A DNA stretch of 64,000 nucleotides from Bacteroidales bacterium UBA1628. GTDB taxonomy: Bacteria; Bacteroidota; Bacteroidia; Bacteroidales; UBA932. The position numbers were made by a program, and so were the translations under genes. A model generated the notes under the pieces. The model saw nothing but the letters and a program-made list of their open reading frames with translations, was not told where the DNA came from and made no database searches. Each line of letters begins with the position of its first letter. Within the stretch, counting starts at the first letter, position 1. Below are positions 52,823-63,346 of the stretch, piece after piece. The DNA lies in contig DCMG01000006.1 in the NCBI GenBank assembly GCA_002321335.1, positions 1 to 64,000 of the forward strand, read 5' to 3'.

Positions 52823-53219
52823 CGTTGATGAACTCTTTAAATTCGTTATAGTCGAAGATATAATCGGACACTTCGTAAGGAGCCGATCCTAGCACCAGTG
52901 CAAGCGAGTTTGTTGAGAAGTTGTTCATCTCCCTCCATAACCCTTTTGGCACATAGAGACCATAATAGGATCTGTTAAGTGTAAATGTCTCTTTCTCAGA
53001 GCCATTGTCAATGATCACGTCAAAACTGCCGGAAAGAGCGACAATGAACTCCGCATTCTGCTTGTAGGCGTGCCCGCCTCGCGCCTCTCCACCAGGAACA
53101 TCGTAGATCCAGTAGGCACGCTCTATCTTGAAAGGAATGTGATTATACTCCTCCACGAAGGACAGATTCCCCCGTTTGTCCAATATTTTGGGCAGATCAA
53201 CCAATGTGGCTTTTGACAT
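52800..53219 (-). CDS. FdtA/QdtA-family ketoisomerase paralogue
   Basis: 139 residues, clearly homologous to the next gene, but the signature reads GGEARGGHAYK, so the second histidine is Tyr. FTLNRSYYGLYVPKGLWRE is retained. It may have another product preference or be inactive. Overlap with neighbours is 23 bases on each side. Confidence 0.82.
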   Translation of the reverse strand: MSKATLVDLPKILDKRGNLSFVEEYNHIPFKIERAYWIYDVPGGEARGGHAYKQNAEFIVALSGSFDVIIDNGSEKETFTLNRSYYGLYVPKGLWREMNNFSTNSLALVLGSAPYEVSDYIFDYNEFKEFINDERVNNI

Positions 53220-54326
53220 ATTCCGTGAAGATTTTTCCGTTGGTTTTGTTTTCTGTGGTTTTATCGGTTAAAAATGTATATATGTAGCTTTGTCGTAACT
53301 GCTCATTTACCGGAGATATCTCCAGTTTGTCGTAGTCCATACTGTCAATGTTGAATTTCTCTTTGCCAAGCAGTTTACTTAAAGTGCTGATATATTTACT
53401 CAAATAATCACATTTCTCAATGTCATCACACGTGATGAACACAATAGGTTTGTTCGCCAAGAGAGCGAACGATGTGCTGTTGCTGCTCTGATTTATGATG
53501 ATTTGAGCATTGATTGTCAGCTCACATGTATGCCATTTAATTATTTTTCTTCCATTAAAATCGTCAGAAGAATAGTTTGAACTCGGATGGGCAGCGATTA
53601 TCACTTTGAGGTTGAAAGCACGCTCCATCCAATCAAAAAACGAATTCATGGAGTTAAGATAATGTTGGTAGTCGACATCCATTTTCAGTTTATGAATATA
53701 CTTGAAATCAGGATGCAAAGGAAAATATGAATCATAAAACACCGCATATCTACCTTCAACCAAAGTGTTTTTCTTATCCTTGACCATCAATTTATAATCA
53801 TCATAATCAGGATGATTGATGGGACGCGTCCTGCCGCTGAGAACGGAAGACGAAAAAAAGTCAAAGTAATGAATATTTTTAACTTGGAAATAGCACTTGA
53901 GCAATACCCTTTTTATATGGTTACAAATCCTTGTTGGGGAACTGATGAAAGATGCAAGGTCCTTTGCATTCTTGGGTATTCGTATGGTGTTCGCACATTG
54001 ATCTACTTTGACCATCCTGCATCCATGCTCGGACAGCAATTTGAAAAAAGCCCGGTCTTCCAATCTTTCTGGAATTCCCATGAAGAACAGTGATTTCTTG
54101 CAGTCACATTGTGACAGAGCTTCATTTAGTTCACCGTAGCTGGAGTATTTTTTCACATATTCCGCTTCTTCCTGAGAATCAACGAAAGCATCTGATTGTG
54201 AAAAGATTCTGGTGGTATCCCAATACTCAAATTTTATCCCTGTGCGTATGAACGTCTCGACATAGGACAATCGCTTGCTCCGTGGATTCAATGGGTATTG
54301 ATTAATGCATACTATTTTTCTTTCCA

Positions 54327-54327
<1 letters not shown>
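53197..54327 (-). CDS. Capsule-locus protein of unknown function, possible GT-B transferase
   Basis: 376 residues. I do not recognise a named family. The C-terminal half shows a pattern seen in GT-B-like or CDP-glycerol-type transferases (KVIIAAHPSSNY, then IINQSSNSTSFALLANKPIVFIT), and the N-terminal half has no membrane segment. It sits between the HAD phosphatase gene (1-base overlap) and the ketoisomerase pair (23-base overlap), so it belongs to the same transcript. Confidence 0.6.
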
Positions 54328-55839
<1,512 letters not shown>

Positions 55840-55847
55840 CGTTGTGA

Positions 55848-56588
55848 TTATTTGGAGTTCAGTTTGATTTCCTTTTTCATTTTTTCCAGAAGACTTGGAT
55901 TCTGATCTATATAGCTGACAAGATCCTCAATTGTCATATTATTGTCCACATAGTGTTTGTAGATTTCTTGCGCATCAATGAAATCTTGTTGTGTGTCAAT
56001 GGTCAGACGTATGTCCTCCCTGCCCTGCAACACTTTCGGTGTTTCCAACCACTTTATTTTGAAGTCTTGCGGATGAGTGTAGATATAATTTGTAACGTGC
56101 TCGTGATAGAGGCTCTTTTGCGTAGTCGCCTGCACTTTTTCTAAGGCCTCCAAGGTGACATATTCAGCCCAGAAACCGAAATGCGTTTTAATAGACGGCT
56201 TGCCATTGACAAGAAAACTGACATAATCATTATTGGATTTTTCTCCGATTTCAACCAATTCCCTTAATGAAGTAATATCGAGAAAAGGATTATCTGAGCA
56301 AATTCTAATGATTTTTGTTGCATTGCACTGTTTCGCGGCGCAGGTAAATCTTGCAAGAACGTCATTCTCACTACCACGATAAGACTTAACATTAAGAGAT
56401 TTGGCTGTGTCAACCAAAATCGTGTCCTTTTCGTTGGTTGTAGTCGCCAAAACGATATCCGTATTTGGCAGCGACTTGAGTTTCTCTATTATAATGGAAA
56501 TTATGTTTTTCTGCTCAAAGAATGGTAGCAGAATTTTATTCGGAAGTCTAGTTGACCCTACTCGCGCTTGTACTATTAATGTGACCAT
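55848..56588 (-). CDS. SpsF-type cytidylyltransferase
   Basis: 246 residues. The N-terminal nucleotide-binding motif is QARVGSTRLPNKIL near 7-20; the central DNPFLD and a later REDIRLTIDTQQDF fit the SpsF/NeuA-like nucleotidyltransferase group. It would activate the nonulosonate as the CMP sugar. It is less similar to canonical NeuA, which starts with a different motif. Confidence 0.85.
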   Translation of the reverse strand: MVTLIVQARVGSTRLPNKILLPFFEQKNIISIIIEKLKSLPNTDIVLATTTNEKDTILVDTAKSLNVKSYRGSENDVLARFTCAAKQCNATKIIRICSDNPFLDITSLRELVEIGEKSNNDYVSFLVNGKPSIKTHFGFWAEYVTLEALEKVQATTQKSLYHEHVTNYIYTHPQDFKIKWLETPKVLQGREDIRLTIDTQQDFIDAQEIYKHYVDNNMTIEDLVSYIDQNPSLLEKMKKEIKLNSK

Positions 56589-58033
56589 TTTATTGTTTTT
56601 ACAATTATTTCGACATATTTGTTCAATTCTTTGATCTTAAACATTTTGGCCAGAATAATATACGAGAGTACGCCACTGGGAACCCCGACGCACAGTCTCG
56701 ACAATGGACTTGACATAGCGCTTTGGGCAAGAATAACTATGGTGCCCATAACCATTGCTATAAGAAAATTAGCGCCACAATCTGAAATTTTTTCCTTCAG
56801 CCCATAGCCGAATGATACCTTGGTATAATATGCATCAACAATCAGGTGTATCAACGTCGCTAGTATTTGGCCATAACACATTGCGATTAACCCGAATGGA
56901 ACTGTTGATACCAGTATCGCTATATTTATTATTTTTGTTATTATCGTTATCTTCAGGAAATAGTCTGAACGTCCTATTACTTTGAGAATGGTGAGATCGA
57001 TGCTTGTGACGGGAGCCCACAATAGCGAGAAACTTAATATTTGCATTATTGGAATGGACATTTCCCATTTGTCTGTCAAACAGATTCGAATAAATGGATC
57101 CGCTATGGCCGCCAATCCTATTACCATAGGAAATATTATGAATGAGGCCATTCTTGTTAATTGCCTGTATGCCTCTGTATAATGTTCTTTGTCCTCCTTG
57201 ATCGAACTCAAGATCGGGTAAGATACATTACTAATTACAGTTGTCGCTGTTTCGGAAGGAAACTTTATTATGCTTTCTCCTCTGGTATATGTTCCAAGTG
57301 ACTCTGGAGAGTACACTTTGCCGATTACAAGTGTATAAATATTATTGTATAGGGTGTTAATAATTGATGACCCAAGTAATTTTGAACCGAATGAAAAACA
57401 TTCATTAATGGATTTCAACGAAAAAATAGCCTTTGGCCTCCAATAGCTAATTACCCATAGCATGATGGTTCGAATGGCAGCATTGGCTAAAGATTGAATG
57501 ATGAGCGACCATATTCCATATCCTCTGAGGGCAAAATATAAAGCGACTGAGCCGGAAACCAGGGATGATATGATGGATATTCTTGCAAACGCCTTAAAAT
57601 TAACCTCAATGGTAAGTTTAGAGTTCTGAACAATTGCCAGGGCGTTTATTATAAGAATTATTGAATATATTTTTGTGACACTATTTAATAACGGTTGTTT
57701 GTAAAATTCTGATATAATAGGAGATCCTATGAATAATAGGATATATAAAGCCAAGGCAACCGCTATGTTAAAATAGAATATCGAAGAAAAATCATCCTCT
57801 GTACATTTGCCTTTTCTTACAAGCGCGGCTCCAAATCCAGAGTCAACAAAGCATTGGCATACGGCCATTATTACAGCGACAATGGATACCATTCCATAAT
57901 CGTCTGGGCTCAATTGTCTGGCGATAAGTAGGTTAAAGACAAAGTTCAGTCCCTTGGTGAAGAACATGTCTATTCCACCCCAAAACATTCCTTTAACCGT
58001 CTTTTCTTTTAAATTTGATTCTTGCTCAGTCAT
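56576..58033 (-). CDS. wzx: Polysaccharide flippase, Wzx-like
   Basis: 485 residues with about 14 transmembrane helices, MOP/PST family. The N-terminal KGMFWGGIDMFFTKGLNFVFNL and a conserved ARQLSPDDYG are typical of this family. It flips the lipid-linked repeat unit to the periplasm for Wzy. It is first in the tight capsule gene series that runs to 39382; the 1.1 kb upstream holds repeats and no gene. Confidence 0.93.
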   Translation of the reverse strand: MTEQESNLKEKTVKGMFWGGIDMFFTKGLNFVFNLLIARQLSPDDYGMVSIVAVIMAVCQCFVDSGFGAALVRKGKCTEDDFSSIFYFNIAVALALYILLFIGSPIISEFYKQPLLNSVTKIYSIILIINALAIVQNSKLTIEVNFKAFARISIISSLVSGSVALYFALRGYGIWSLIIQSLANAAIRTIMLWVISYWRPKAIFSLKSINECFSFGSKLLGSSIINTLYNNIYTLVIGKVYSPESLGTYTRGESIIKFPSETATTVISNVSYPILSSIKEDKEHYTEAYRQLTRMASFIIFPMVIGLAAIADPFIRICLTDKWEMSIPIMQILSFSLLWAPVTSIDLTILKVIGRSDYFLKITIITKIINIAILVSTVPFGLIAMCYGQILATLIHLIVDAYYTKVSFGYGLKEKISDCGANFLIAMVMGTIVILAQSAMSSPLSRLCVGVPSGVLSYIILAKMFKIKELNKYVEIIVKTIKWSH

Positions 58034-58062
58034 TCAGTTTTCCACATAGGGGTTTCGTAATT

Positions 58063-58195
58063 CGTGGGAAATGATTATATTTGCTCTTGCATTATTATGT
58101 AAGGATTGAGGGGCAGACTTTAACTACCTTATCATTATGAAGAGTGGCCGTCCCTATCGGTTGCTCTTCTTGTTTTTTTACAGCAGGATGTTCTA
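58063..58195 (+). ncRNA. Possible small RNA unit, copy A
   Basis: The -7-like box TATATTTG at 58076-58083 is followed after about 60 bases by a 10-pair hairpin (AAGAGTGGCC/GGTTGCTCTT with wobble pairs, 58140-58168) and a T-run at 58173-58179. The same order occurs at 58630-58765 with compensating changes in the stem. It could be a short RNA of about 80-90 nt; a gene is not evident. Confidence 0.4.
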
Positions 58196-58307
58196 ACACT
58201 ATCAACCCTCGGACTCTATCACAAATTTCTAATAGTGCAATCTTCACCTTCTTGCGAATGTGTCCGAATTGATTATCCGTATCCTTTTCCTCAAGGCTGA
58301 GACAGTT

Positions 58308-58502
58308 GGCTTGCGCTTGATCCCATCGGCAGCATTTTCGGCCTCTTTTGCTTCCCGAGAGTGCATTCCGCACTCTCGGGTAACGTTTTTCGGGCTTTTC
58401 GGCTCCCGAGGGTGCAGCCTTGTGCTTCCGGGCGGCATTATTTTCCATTTTTGCCTCCGAAAGGCTATCCGGCATCAGGCGTTGCCAAACATTTTAGACG
58501 GC
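58308..58502 (+). repeat. REP-like repeat copy
   Basis: Full copy beginning GCTTGCGCTTGATCC; first hairpin GAGTGC/GCACTC at about 58358-58376, second weaker hairpin, a CCGAAAGGCTATCCGGCATC tail and the ending AAACATTTTAG shared with the copy at 60947-61141. Confidence 0.8.
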
Positions 58503-58629
58503 CTATGCTTCATACGCTTGCTCGATATAATGCGAATAGGATGATTGCTGCTCGAATAATATAAGCGTTGTCGGTGATCGCATGTTTATTCTGGCCCTTG
58601 GCCTTTTTCATTGCCAGTATTTTGAAATT

Positions 58630-58765
58630 CAACGAGAATGACTATATTTGTGATGTATTATAGGTTGAGAGATTGTGGGGACATGATTACCTTGGACTCT
58701 ATGAAGAGCGGCTGTCCTCTACGGCTGCTCTTCTTGTTTTTACAGCAGGATGTCTAGCCCTTTTC
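58630..58765 (+). ncRNA. Possible small RNA unit, copy B
   Basis: TTTG at 58621, then TATATTTG at 58643-58650 (18-base spacer), then a hairpin AAGAGCGGC/GCTGCTCTT (58704-58732) and a T-run at 58737-58741. It matches copy A over about 130 bases. A 41-residue reading frame follows at 58804. Confidence 0.45.
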
Positions 58766-58803
58766 AACCCTCCACTATTACTCAACTTATCATCTTATAA
58801 TAC

Positions 58804-58929
58804 ATGAACAAGGTAATTATAGTCAGGCTTGAGATTCGCTTAGACTGCGAGAAGGCCAAGCAAACCAAAGTGGCTCCTTACGTGAGGTTCCGCAATGGGA
58901 AGAAAGAACTTGGCATTGGGACGTTCTGA
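58804..58929 (+). CDS. Very short open reading frame, uncertain
   Basis: 41 codons starting MNKVIIVRLEIRLD, basic (KAKQTKV). It has no clear ribosome-binding site and no recognised family. It might be a remnant of a mobile element or chance. It lies between possible RNA unit B and a REP copy. Confidence 0.2.
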   Translation: MNKVIIVRLEIRLDCEKAKQTKVAPYVRFRNGKKELGIGTF

Positions 58930-58945
58930 GGAATAGGGAACTTTA

Positions 58946-59135
58946 GGCATGCGCCTGATCCCTTCGGTAACGTTTTCGGCCTTTTTTGATTCTCAAGAGT
59001 GCAGGATGCACTCTTGGGAAGCGTTTTCTTGGCTTTTCGTCTCTCAAGGATGCTGCCGAGCACTCATGACGTCATTATTTCCCTATTTTGCTTCGGAAAG
59101 GATTCCGGCATCCGGGCGGAGGCCGGCGCGGCCAT
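58946..59135 (+). repeat. REP-like repeat copy, left border of ATPase-TOPRIM pair
   Basis: Starts with TAGGCATGCGCCTGATCC; first hairpin GAGTGCAGGATGCACTC at about 58997-59013; second hairpin around 59048-59065; TTCGGAAAGGATTCCGGCATC tail. It ends six bases before the TOPRIM gene stop. The rest of 58034-59140 contains the two hairpin units, another REP and no convincing gene. Confidence 0.75.
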
Positions 59136-59140
59136 TTGTG

Positions 59141-59761
59141 TCACACGAGGTTGTTCCCGAGAAAATTCAGAAGAGGTTTCAAGCTGATGCTTTCCAGATC
59201 CCAAAACTCTGGCTGTTCAAAGAGCCAATCACCATTTCCAAGTCGTTGCTTCCGCGCCGCGCTCAAATTCATCGAACTGATGTAGGTGTGTAACTTCCCT
59301 TTTCGGTTAGGTATGTTGTAACGGATCATTCCTCTTGAATCCTTTATTCCTTTGACGCACTTTTCATAGTCCTCAAAGCAGTCAAACCAACCCTCGTGCA
59401 AATCTCGTCTTGCTACTTGTTCCATCAGGCATTCAATGTCGCCGTCATCAGAATCATTCGGATATATGAAAAATGAAAACGAAACCCCTACTTCTGACTT
59501 ATTATCCATTACCCACTTGGCTTTCCTTGCAAAGCCACCTCCCTTATCAGAGGTGTCCGCATCCAGAAGCACCAAGCAATTATCACCATTATCTTCAGAT
59601 GATTTCAATTGGTTGACAATCGGTTCGCGAAACAGATTCCCACATCCATCCATAAACACGAAGCCGATTTCTTTCGACTGAAAATACTTATTTGCCAAAG
59701 CTTTAAGGAAACAACATTCGGAAGTTTTCTCATGCCGTGCCTCGATAAACAACCTGTTCAT
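59141..59761 (-). CDS. TOPRIM-domain protein (DUF3226/OLD-like partner)
   Basis: 206 residues with a TOPRIM layout: the first acidic residue E7 (RLFIEARHE) and the D67-x-D69 pair in LVLLDADTSDKGG. It is not a full topoisomerase or OLD nuclease. It follows the AAA ATPase gene by 1 base, an arrangement seen in ATPase-TOPRIM anti-phage systems such as PARIS and AbiL. Nuclease activity is expected for the family but not shown by sequence alone. Confidence 0.7.
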   Translation of the reverse strand: MNRLFIEARHEKTSECCFLKALANKYFQSKEIGFVFMDGCGNLFREPIVNQLKSSEDNGDNCLVLLDADTSDKGGGFARKAKWVMDNKSEVGVSFSFFIYPNDSDDGDIECLMEQVARRDLHEGWFDCFEDYEKCVKGIKDSRGMIRYNIPNRKGKLHTYISSMNLSAARKQRLGNGDWLFEQPEFWDLESISLKPLLNFLGNNLV

Positions 59762-59762
59762 A

Positions 59763-60812
59763 TCACCTTACCTCAATTTCTTGGTTAATGGAAAAATCCA
59801 GACTATCAAGGGAATAATGATATGCGTTCAGGATGCCGTCCTGTTTCTTCTGCAGTTTGTAAGATGCGACAAGATCGGCTCCATGGCCATTCAATGACAA
59901 GGCTGCGTCACGCATCCCTTTTATGGAATCTTTGTCGTGCGTCGTAGCGAAAACCTGGACATTGTTCTTTATCGCCGATTTGAATATGGCCAGCCACATG
60001 TCCTTCATGACGGAATAGTGAAAGCCATTGCTTATCTCATCAAGAAGCACGATACCGTTCTCACATTCATAGATTGAGGTCAATATAGCCAACATCTTTC
60101 TGGCGCCGTCGCCCATCATGTTGATTGGAATGCGTTGGTCTAGCCCGATGTCCACCAAAACCTCATTTTCGGACAGCACGAAATCCACCAATCTTGGCTC
60201 GATGAAACGTAGCGAGTCTATCAAGAAATGTTCATCCTTGTTTTTGAGAATATTCACTAAACCTGAGATTGAAGCGTAAAAGTCAAATTTTGAATTCAAG
60301 TACCTACAATTCAGTTTCTCTTCGTATTCTTTGTCAAGGCGAACTTCTTGCTTTATCTCGTTGTCGCCACTTGATGTGAACACTATGCTTGAACGGTGCG
60401 TGACACCATCTATATTGTAATCCAACACCAAACCATACTTGCTGTCAGATTGGCTGGAGGATACATTATTCCCACTGCCCAGCAAATCAACTTCTTGATC
60501 AGAAACCTCAAGTAATCTGATTTTGAGTTTTCTGGACTCATCGTTATTGGCTGTTATGGTGATAGGCACATTTGTGTCAAGATTGTAAAAATCAAGGTTT
60601 ATGTCGCTTTTCCCCAAACGGCGATAATCCCGCAATATGTTTATGTTGAACGGCAGTTTTGGATTGGACAGCCCACTGATCAGAAAAATAGCATCGAGCA
60701 GTGAGGATTTACCACAATTATTCTTCCCGAAGAATAGATTCACTTGTTTGAGTCCATCTATTTGGGTTTCCTTTATTCCCCTGAATCCAGATATGTTAAT
60801 ATGGTCAAACAT
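59763..60812 (-). CDS. AAA ATPase (OLD/AAA_21-like), partner of TOPRIM gene
   Basis: 349 residues, ABC/SMC-like ATPase. Walker A GKNNCGKSS at 29-37, a signature-like MMGDGARKML near 232, Walker B GIVLLDEISNGFHY near 246-259, and the H-loop ATTHDKDSI. The middle is a variable insertion without coiled-coil length. The family includes the ATPase half of split OLD-type systems. The pair lies between two direct REP repeats, so it may be a cargo gene inserted into the capsule locus. Confidence 0.82.
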   Translation of the reverse strand: MFDHINISGFRGIKETQIDGLKQVNLFFGKNNCGKSSLLDAIFLISGLSNPKLPFNINILRDYRRLGKSDINLDFYNLDTNVPITITANNDESRKLKIRLLEVSDQEVDLLGSGNNVSSSQSDSKYGLVLDYNIDGVTHRSSIVFTSSGDNEIKQEVRLDKEYEEKLNCRYLNSKFDFYASISGLVNILKNKDEHFLIDSLRFIEPRLVDFVLSENEVLVDIGLDQRIPINMMGDGARKMLAILTSIYECENGIVLLDEISNGFHYSVMKDMWLAIFKSAIKNNVQVFATTHDKDSIKGMRDAALSLNGHGADLVASYKLQKKQDGILNAYHYSLDSLDFSINQEIEVR

Positions 60813-60946
60813 GTTGTGTCCATTTAAATCAATCTTTGACTACAAAACTTACTGCCAGTATAGTCACTTTGCTGTAAAGGTAGTGATTTTCACACGAATC
60901 CACAAATAGGATGGCAGAGTCAAAAATTTTTGGGATTGTGAACTTA

Positions 60947-61141
60947 GGCTTGCGCTTGATCCTTTCGGCAGCACTTTCGGCCTTATTTGATTCTCAAGAG
61001 TGCATGATGCACTCTTGGGGAACGTTTTTCGGACTTTTTGGTTCCCGAGGGTGCTGCCTTGTGCTTCTGGGCGGCATTATTTTCCATTTTTGCCTCCGAA
61101 AGGCTATCCGGCATCCAGCGTTACTAAACATTTTAGTCGGC
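60947..61141 (+). repeat. REP-like repeat copy, right border of ATPase-TOPRIM pair
   Basis: Same orientation as the left copy. First hairpin GAGTGCATGATGCACTC at about 60998-61014, second hairpin near 61047-61067, ending AAACATTTTAG. The intergenic stretch 60813-61374 holds this copy, then a TTGAATATATTCAA palindrome near 61228-61241 and the long palindrome at 61312-61346; no gene seen. Confidence 0.8.
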
Positions 61142-61311
61142 GTTACTGGCTGGCGAAGGGCTTTCGAGGGCCTTTCGGGGCTTTTGCAGGGGGGCGATGT
61201 GCAGAGGTACTATCTTCTATGTGTTTGAATATATTCAAGTTGCTCAGCGTTGCGCTTCTTGTGGGAATTGGGTGCGGCGGAGGGATTCCTTGGCTTTTGG
61301 GAGCGGCCGCC

Positions 61312-61346
61312 AAAATTTTGTTAAAGGGCTACTTTAACAAAATTTT
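61312..61346. other. Perfect 15-bp inverted repeat downstream of HAD gene
   Basis: AAAATTTTGTTAAAG, loop GGCTA, CTTTAACAAAATTTT. It can act as a bidirectional terminator for the HAD gene (minus). The left arm plus loop resembles the promoter spacer at 33495-33515. Confidence 0.5.
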
Positions 61347-61374
61347 CCCTTTCCTTCCGTATTGTTTATCGTGC

Positions 61375-61815
61375 TTATCTGGATGTCTTCAGGAAATCCC
61401 AGAAGGATTTCCTGCCTTTGGAGGCATCGTCCCCTGACATCTTCAGGTAGTATTCCCGGAATGTCAATCCTTCTGATACAATCCTGTAGATTTCGCCCCA
61501 GTCGGGAAGACCTCCAAGATTGCGGTCGTCTATGAACAAGTCCGCCTTCAGCTTGCGGGGGCCGGCAGGAAGCTCATCTCCATCATAATATTCCTCCGGA
61601 TGATTGCTGTTGACCGCATAGAAGTCCAGACCTCGCTCGTGACACCAGTCAACGGCTTCCCTCAGCAGCGCGCCTTCCCTTACCGACCAGAGTATAAGTA
61701 TGTGATGGTCGGCCTGGATGCGTTTGAGAGTGTTCACGGCAAATGGAATTTCCTTGCCGATCTTAGGGTACTTGTGCTCCACTATAGTACCATCAAAGTC
61801 AACTGCAATAATCAT
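61375..61815 (-). CDS. HAD-superfamily hydrolase (BT0820-like)
   Basis: 146 residues. Motif I is AVDFDGTIVEH, then LILWSVREG (motif II region), NSNHPEEYY, and FIDDRNLGG (motif IV). The group is common next to UpxY in Bacteroides capsule loci. Substrate unknown, probably a small phosphorylated compound. It lies 241 bases downstream of UpxY on the same strand. Confidence 0.82.
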   Translation of the reverse strand: MIIAVDFDGTIVEHKYPKIGKEIPFAVNTLKRIQADHHILILWSVREGALLREAVDWCHERGLDFYAVNSNHPEEYYDGDELPAGPRKLKADLFIDDRNLGGLPDWGEIYRIVSEGLTFREYYLKMSGDDASKGRKSFWDFLKTSR

Positions 61816-62056
61816 CCTTTAAGAAATCGCTGTGTTCACGAGAAAATCTTGGGGCTTGGCACTCTTTTCAATAGGTTGAGTGTCAAATCGTTAGGCGCGG
61901 CGTTGGCGGAATGGCAATCGTTTGTCCACAATAATGGCCATTACAGCCAAGCCAACTCATATAGAATACAAAAATATATAATCCAGTCCTAAAAGACAAA
62001 TATATTGGTGTAAATTAGAGAAAAAATTCAGGTGACTTGCTATCGTGGCGGCCGTG

Positions 62057-62599
62057 CTATTCAATCGGTACGACCAAGTCGGGGTGGACGGAGACCAGCG
62101 CGACAGCGACGACGCCCTGGATCTCAATGACAACTTTCTTGGCCCTGGAGCCTTTGACTTTGACGAAGGCACCTTCGCATCCCTCGAACATCCCGCCAGT
62201 GATCCGGACTTTCTGAGCCTTGGCGAAGTTGATTTCCGATGGCCCGAAGAAGCGTAATGTCTCATCGTATGTCCCTGTCACGGCTATGAACTGCCTCATC
62301 TGTTTTTCAGGAACAGTGATTTTCTTGCCAAGCCTTTGATCCATCATGTATTGCAGCATTGGAACGCAGGTCGGTTTCTTCAACTCTTGGATTTTGGAAG
62401 CAGTCGTGCGGACGAATATGATGTTGTGGATTACGGGGACAAGGCGCTTCTTGCCGGTTCTGACGGATTTCTCGTACTTCATGGGAATGAAATTCTCCAC
62501 GCCTCTCTCATCCAGAAGTCTTTTGGCTTCCAGTTCACGGTGGTAAGTGACGCGCATCGCAAACCACTCAATTTCCTCGTAATGGATGTCGCCTTGCAT
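62057..62599 (-). CDS. UpxY-family transcription antiterminator
   Basis: 180 residues. A NusG N-terminal domain (about 10-115) with WFAMRVTYHRELEAK and FIPMKY is followed by a KOW-like domain (about 125-180) with VRITGGMFEGCEGAFVKVKG. UpxY proteins bind the RNA polymerase in the 5' leader of their capsule operon and prevent early termination. It is the first gene of the locus here; no UpxZ-type inhibitor gene follows. A TAnnTTTG-like box (TAAATTTG on the minus strand, 62633-62640) lies upstream without a good partner box. Confidence 0.9.
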   Translation of the reverse strand: MQGDIHYEEIEWFAMRVTYHRELEAKRLLDERGVENFIPMKYEKSVRTGKKRLVPVIHNIIFVRTTASKIQELKKPTCVPMLQYMMDQRLGKKITVPEKQMRQFIAVTGTYDETLRFFGPSEINFAKAQKVRITGGMFEGCEGAFVKVKGSRAKKVVIEIQGVVAVALVSVHPDLVVPIE

Positions 62600-62700
62600 T
62601 GTTTTTCCCGGTCAATGTCCGTTCTCGGGTCACAAATTTAATCAATTTATGATAGAATCTGTCTCCTCAAAGAACATTTCAAAGAAACCAAAATAACTAC

Positions 62701-63339
62701 TCACATAAGATATTCCGACATGTCCTTACCTGCGAGCAGTCCGTCACGTATCTCAGTTGAGGAGATGTCCACGATAGGGGCGTCGATGACTTCGATGTTG
62801 TACGAGCGCAAAAGGATTTCCTCAAGGCTGCGCATCCCGTCAGGAACAATCTCTTCGGAATCAAGGACATAAGGGGTAGGGAAGTCCTTGCAATCCTCGA
62901 TCAGCTGACGCCTGATGCTGTCCACGTCGAATCCCTTGCGCGGGTAGACCGTCACGCCATATTCAGAAAGGATTCTCGGGAAATCCCTCCAGCGGCGGAT
63001 GCTCTGGAGGTTGTCGGCTCCGATGACAAGCGTGAAATCATTGTCAGGCTCACGCTGCTTCAAAGCGTCCAGGGTCTTGATGGTGTAGTGGGGCGGATCC
63101 ATCTTCAGCTCGATGTCGTCCACCCAGACGTGCAGTTCCGGATGACGTTTCACGGCGGCCACGGCGGCCTCGTACCGTCTCTCGCCGGAATCAGCGCTGA
63201 TGGAATCCTTCAGCGGGTTCTTCGGGGACACGACAAGGTAGACCCAGTCATATTCCTTCTCCTTTGTCAGGTACTCCATTATGGCCTGATGGCCGATGTG
63301 CAGGGGATTGAACGACCCCGAGTAAACGGCTATCTTCAC
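62701..63339 (-). CDS. nadD: Nicotinate-nucleotide adenylyltransferase
   Basis: 212 residues. The nucleotidyltransferase motif GSFNPLHIGH is at 8-17 and the second motif ISSTEIRD near 195. It adenylates nicotinate mononucleotide in NAD synthesis. It is a housekeeping gene bordering the capsule locus, 7 bases after gmk. Confidence 0.93.
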   Translation of the reverse strand: MKIAVYSGSFNPLHIGHQAIMEYLTKEKEYDWVYLVVSPKNPLKDSISADSGERRYEAAVAAVKRHPELHVWVDDIELKMDPPHYTIKTLDALKQREPDNDFTLVIGADNLQSIRRWRDFPRILSEYGVTVYPRKGFDVDSIRRQLIEDCKDFPTPYVLDSEEIVPDGMRSLEEILLRSYNIEVIDAPIVDISSTEIRDGLLAGKDMSEYLM

Positions 63340-63346
63340 GGATCTC

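Noticed and set aside
58095..58475. 126-residue minus-strand frame
   Set aside because: It is made of REP and hairpin-unit sequence and has no coding character.
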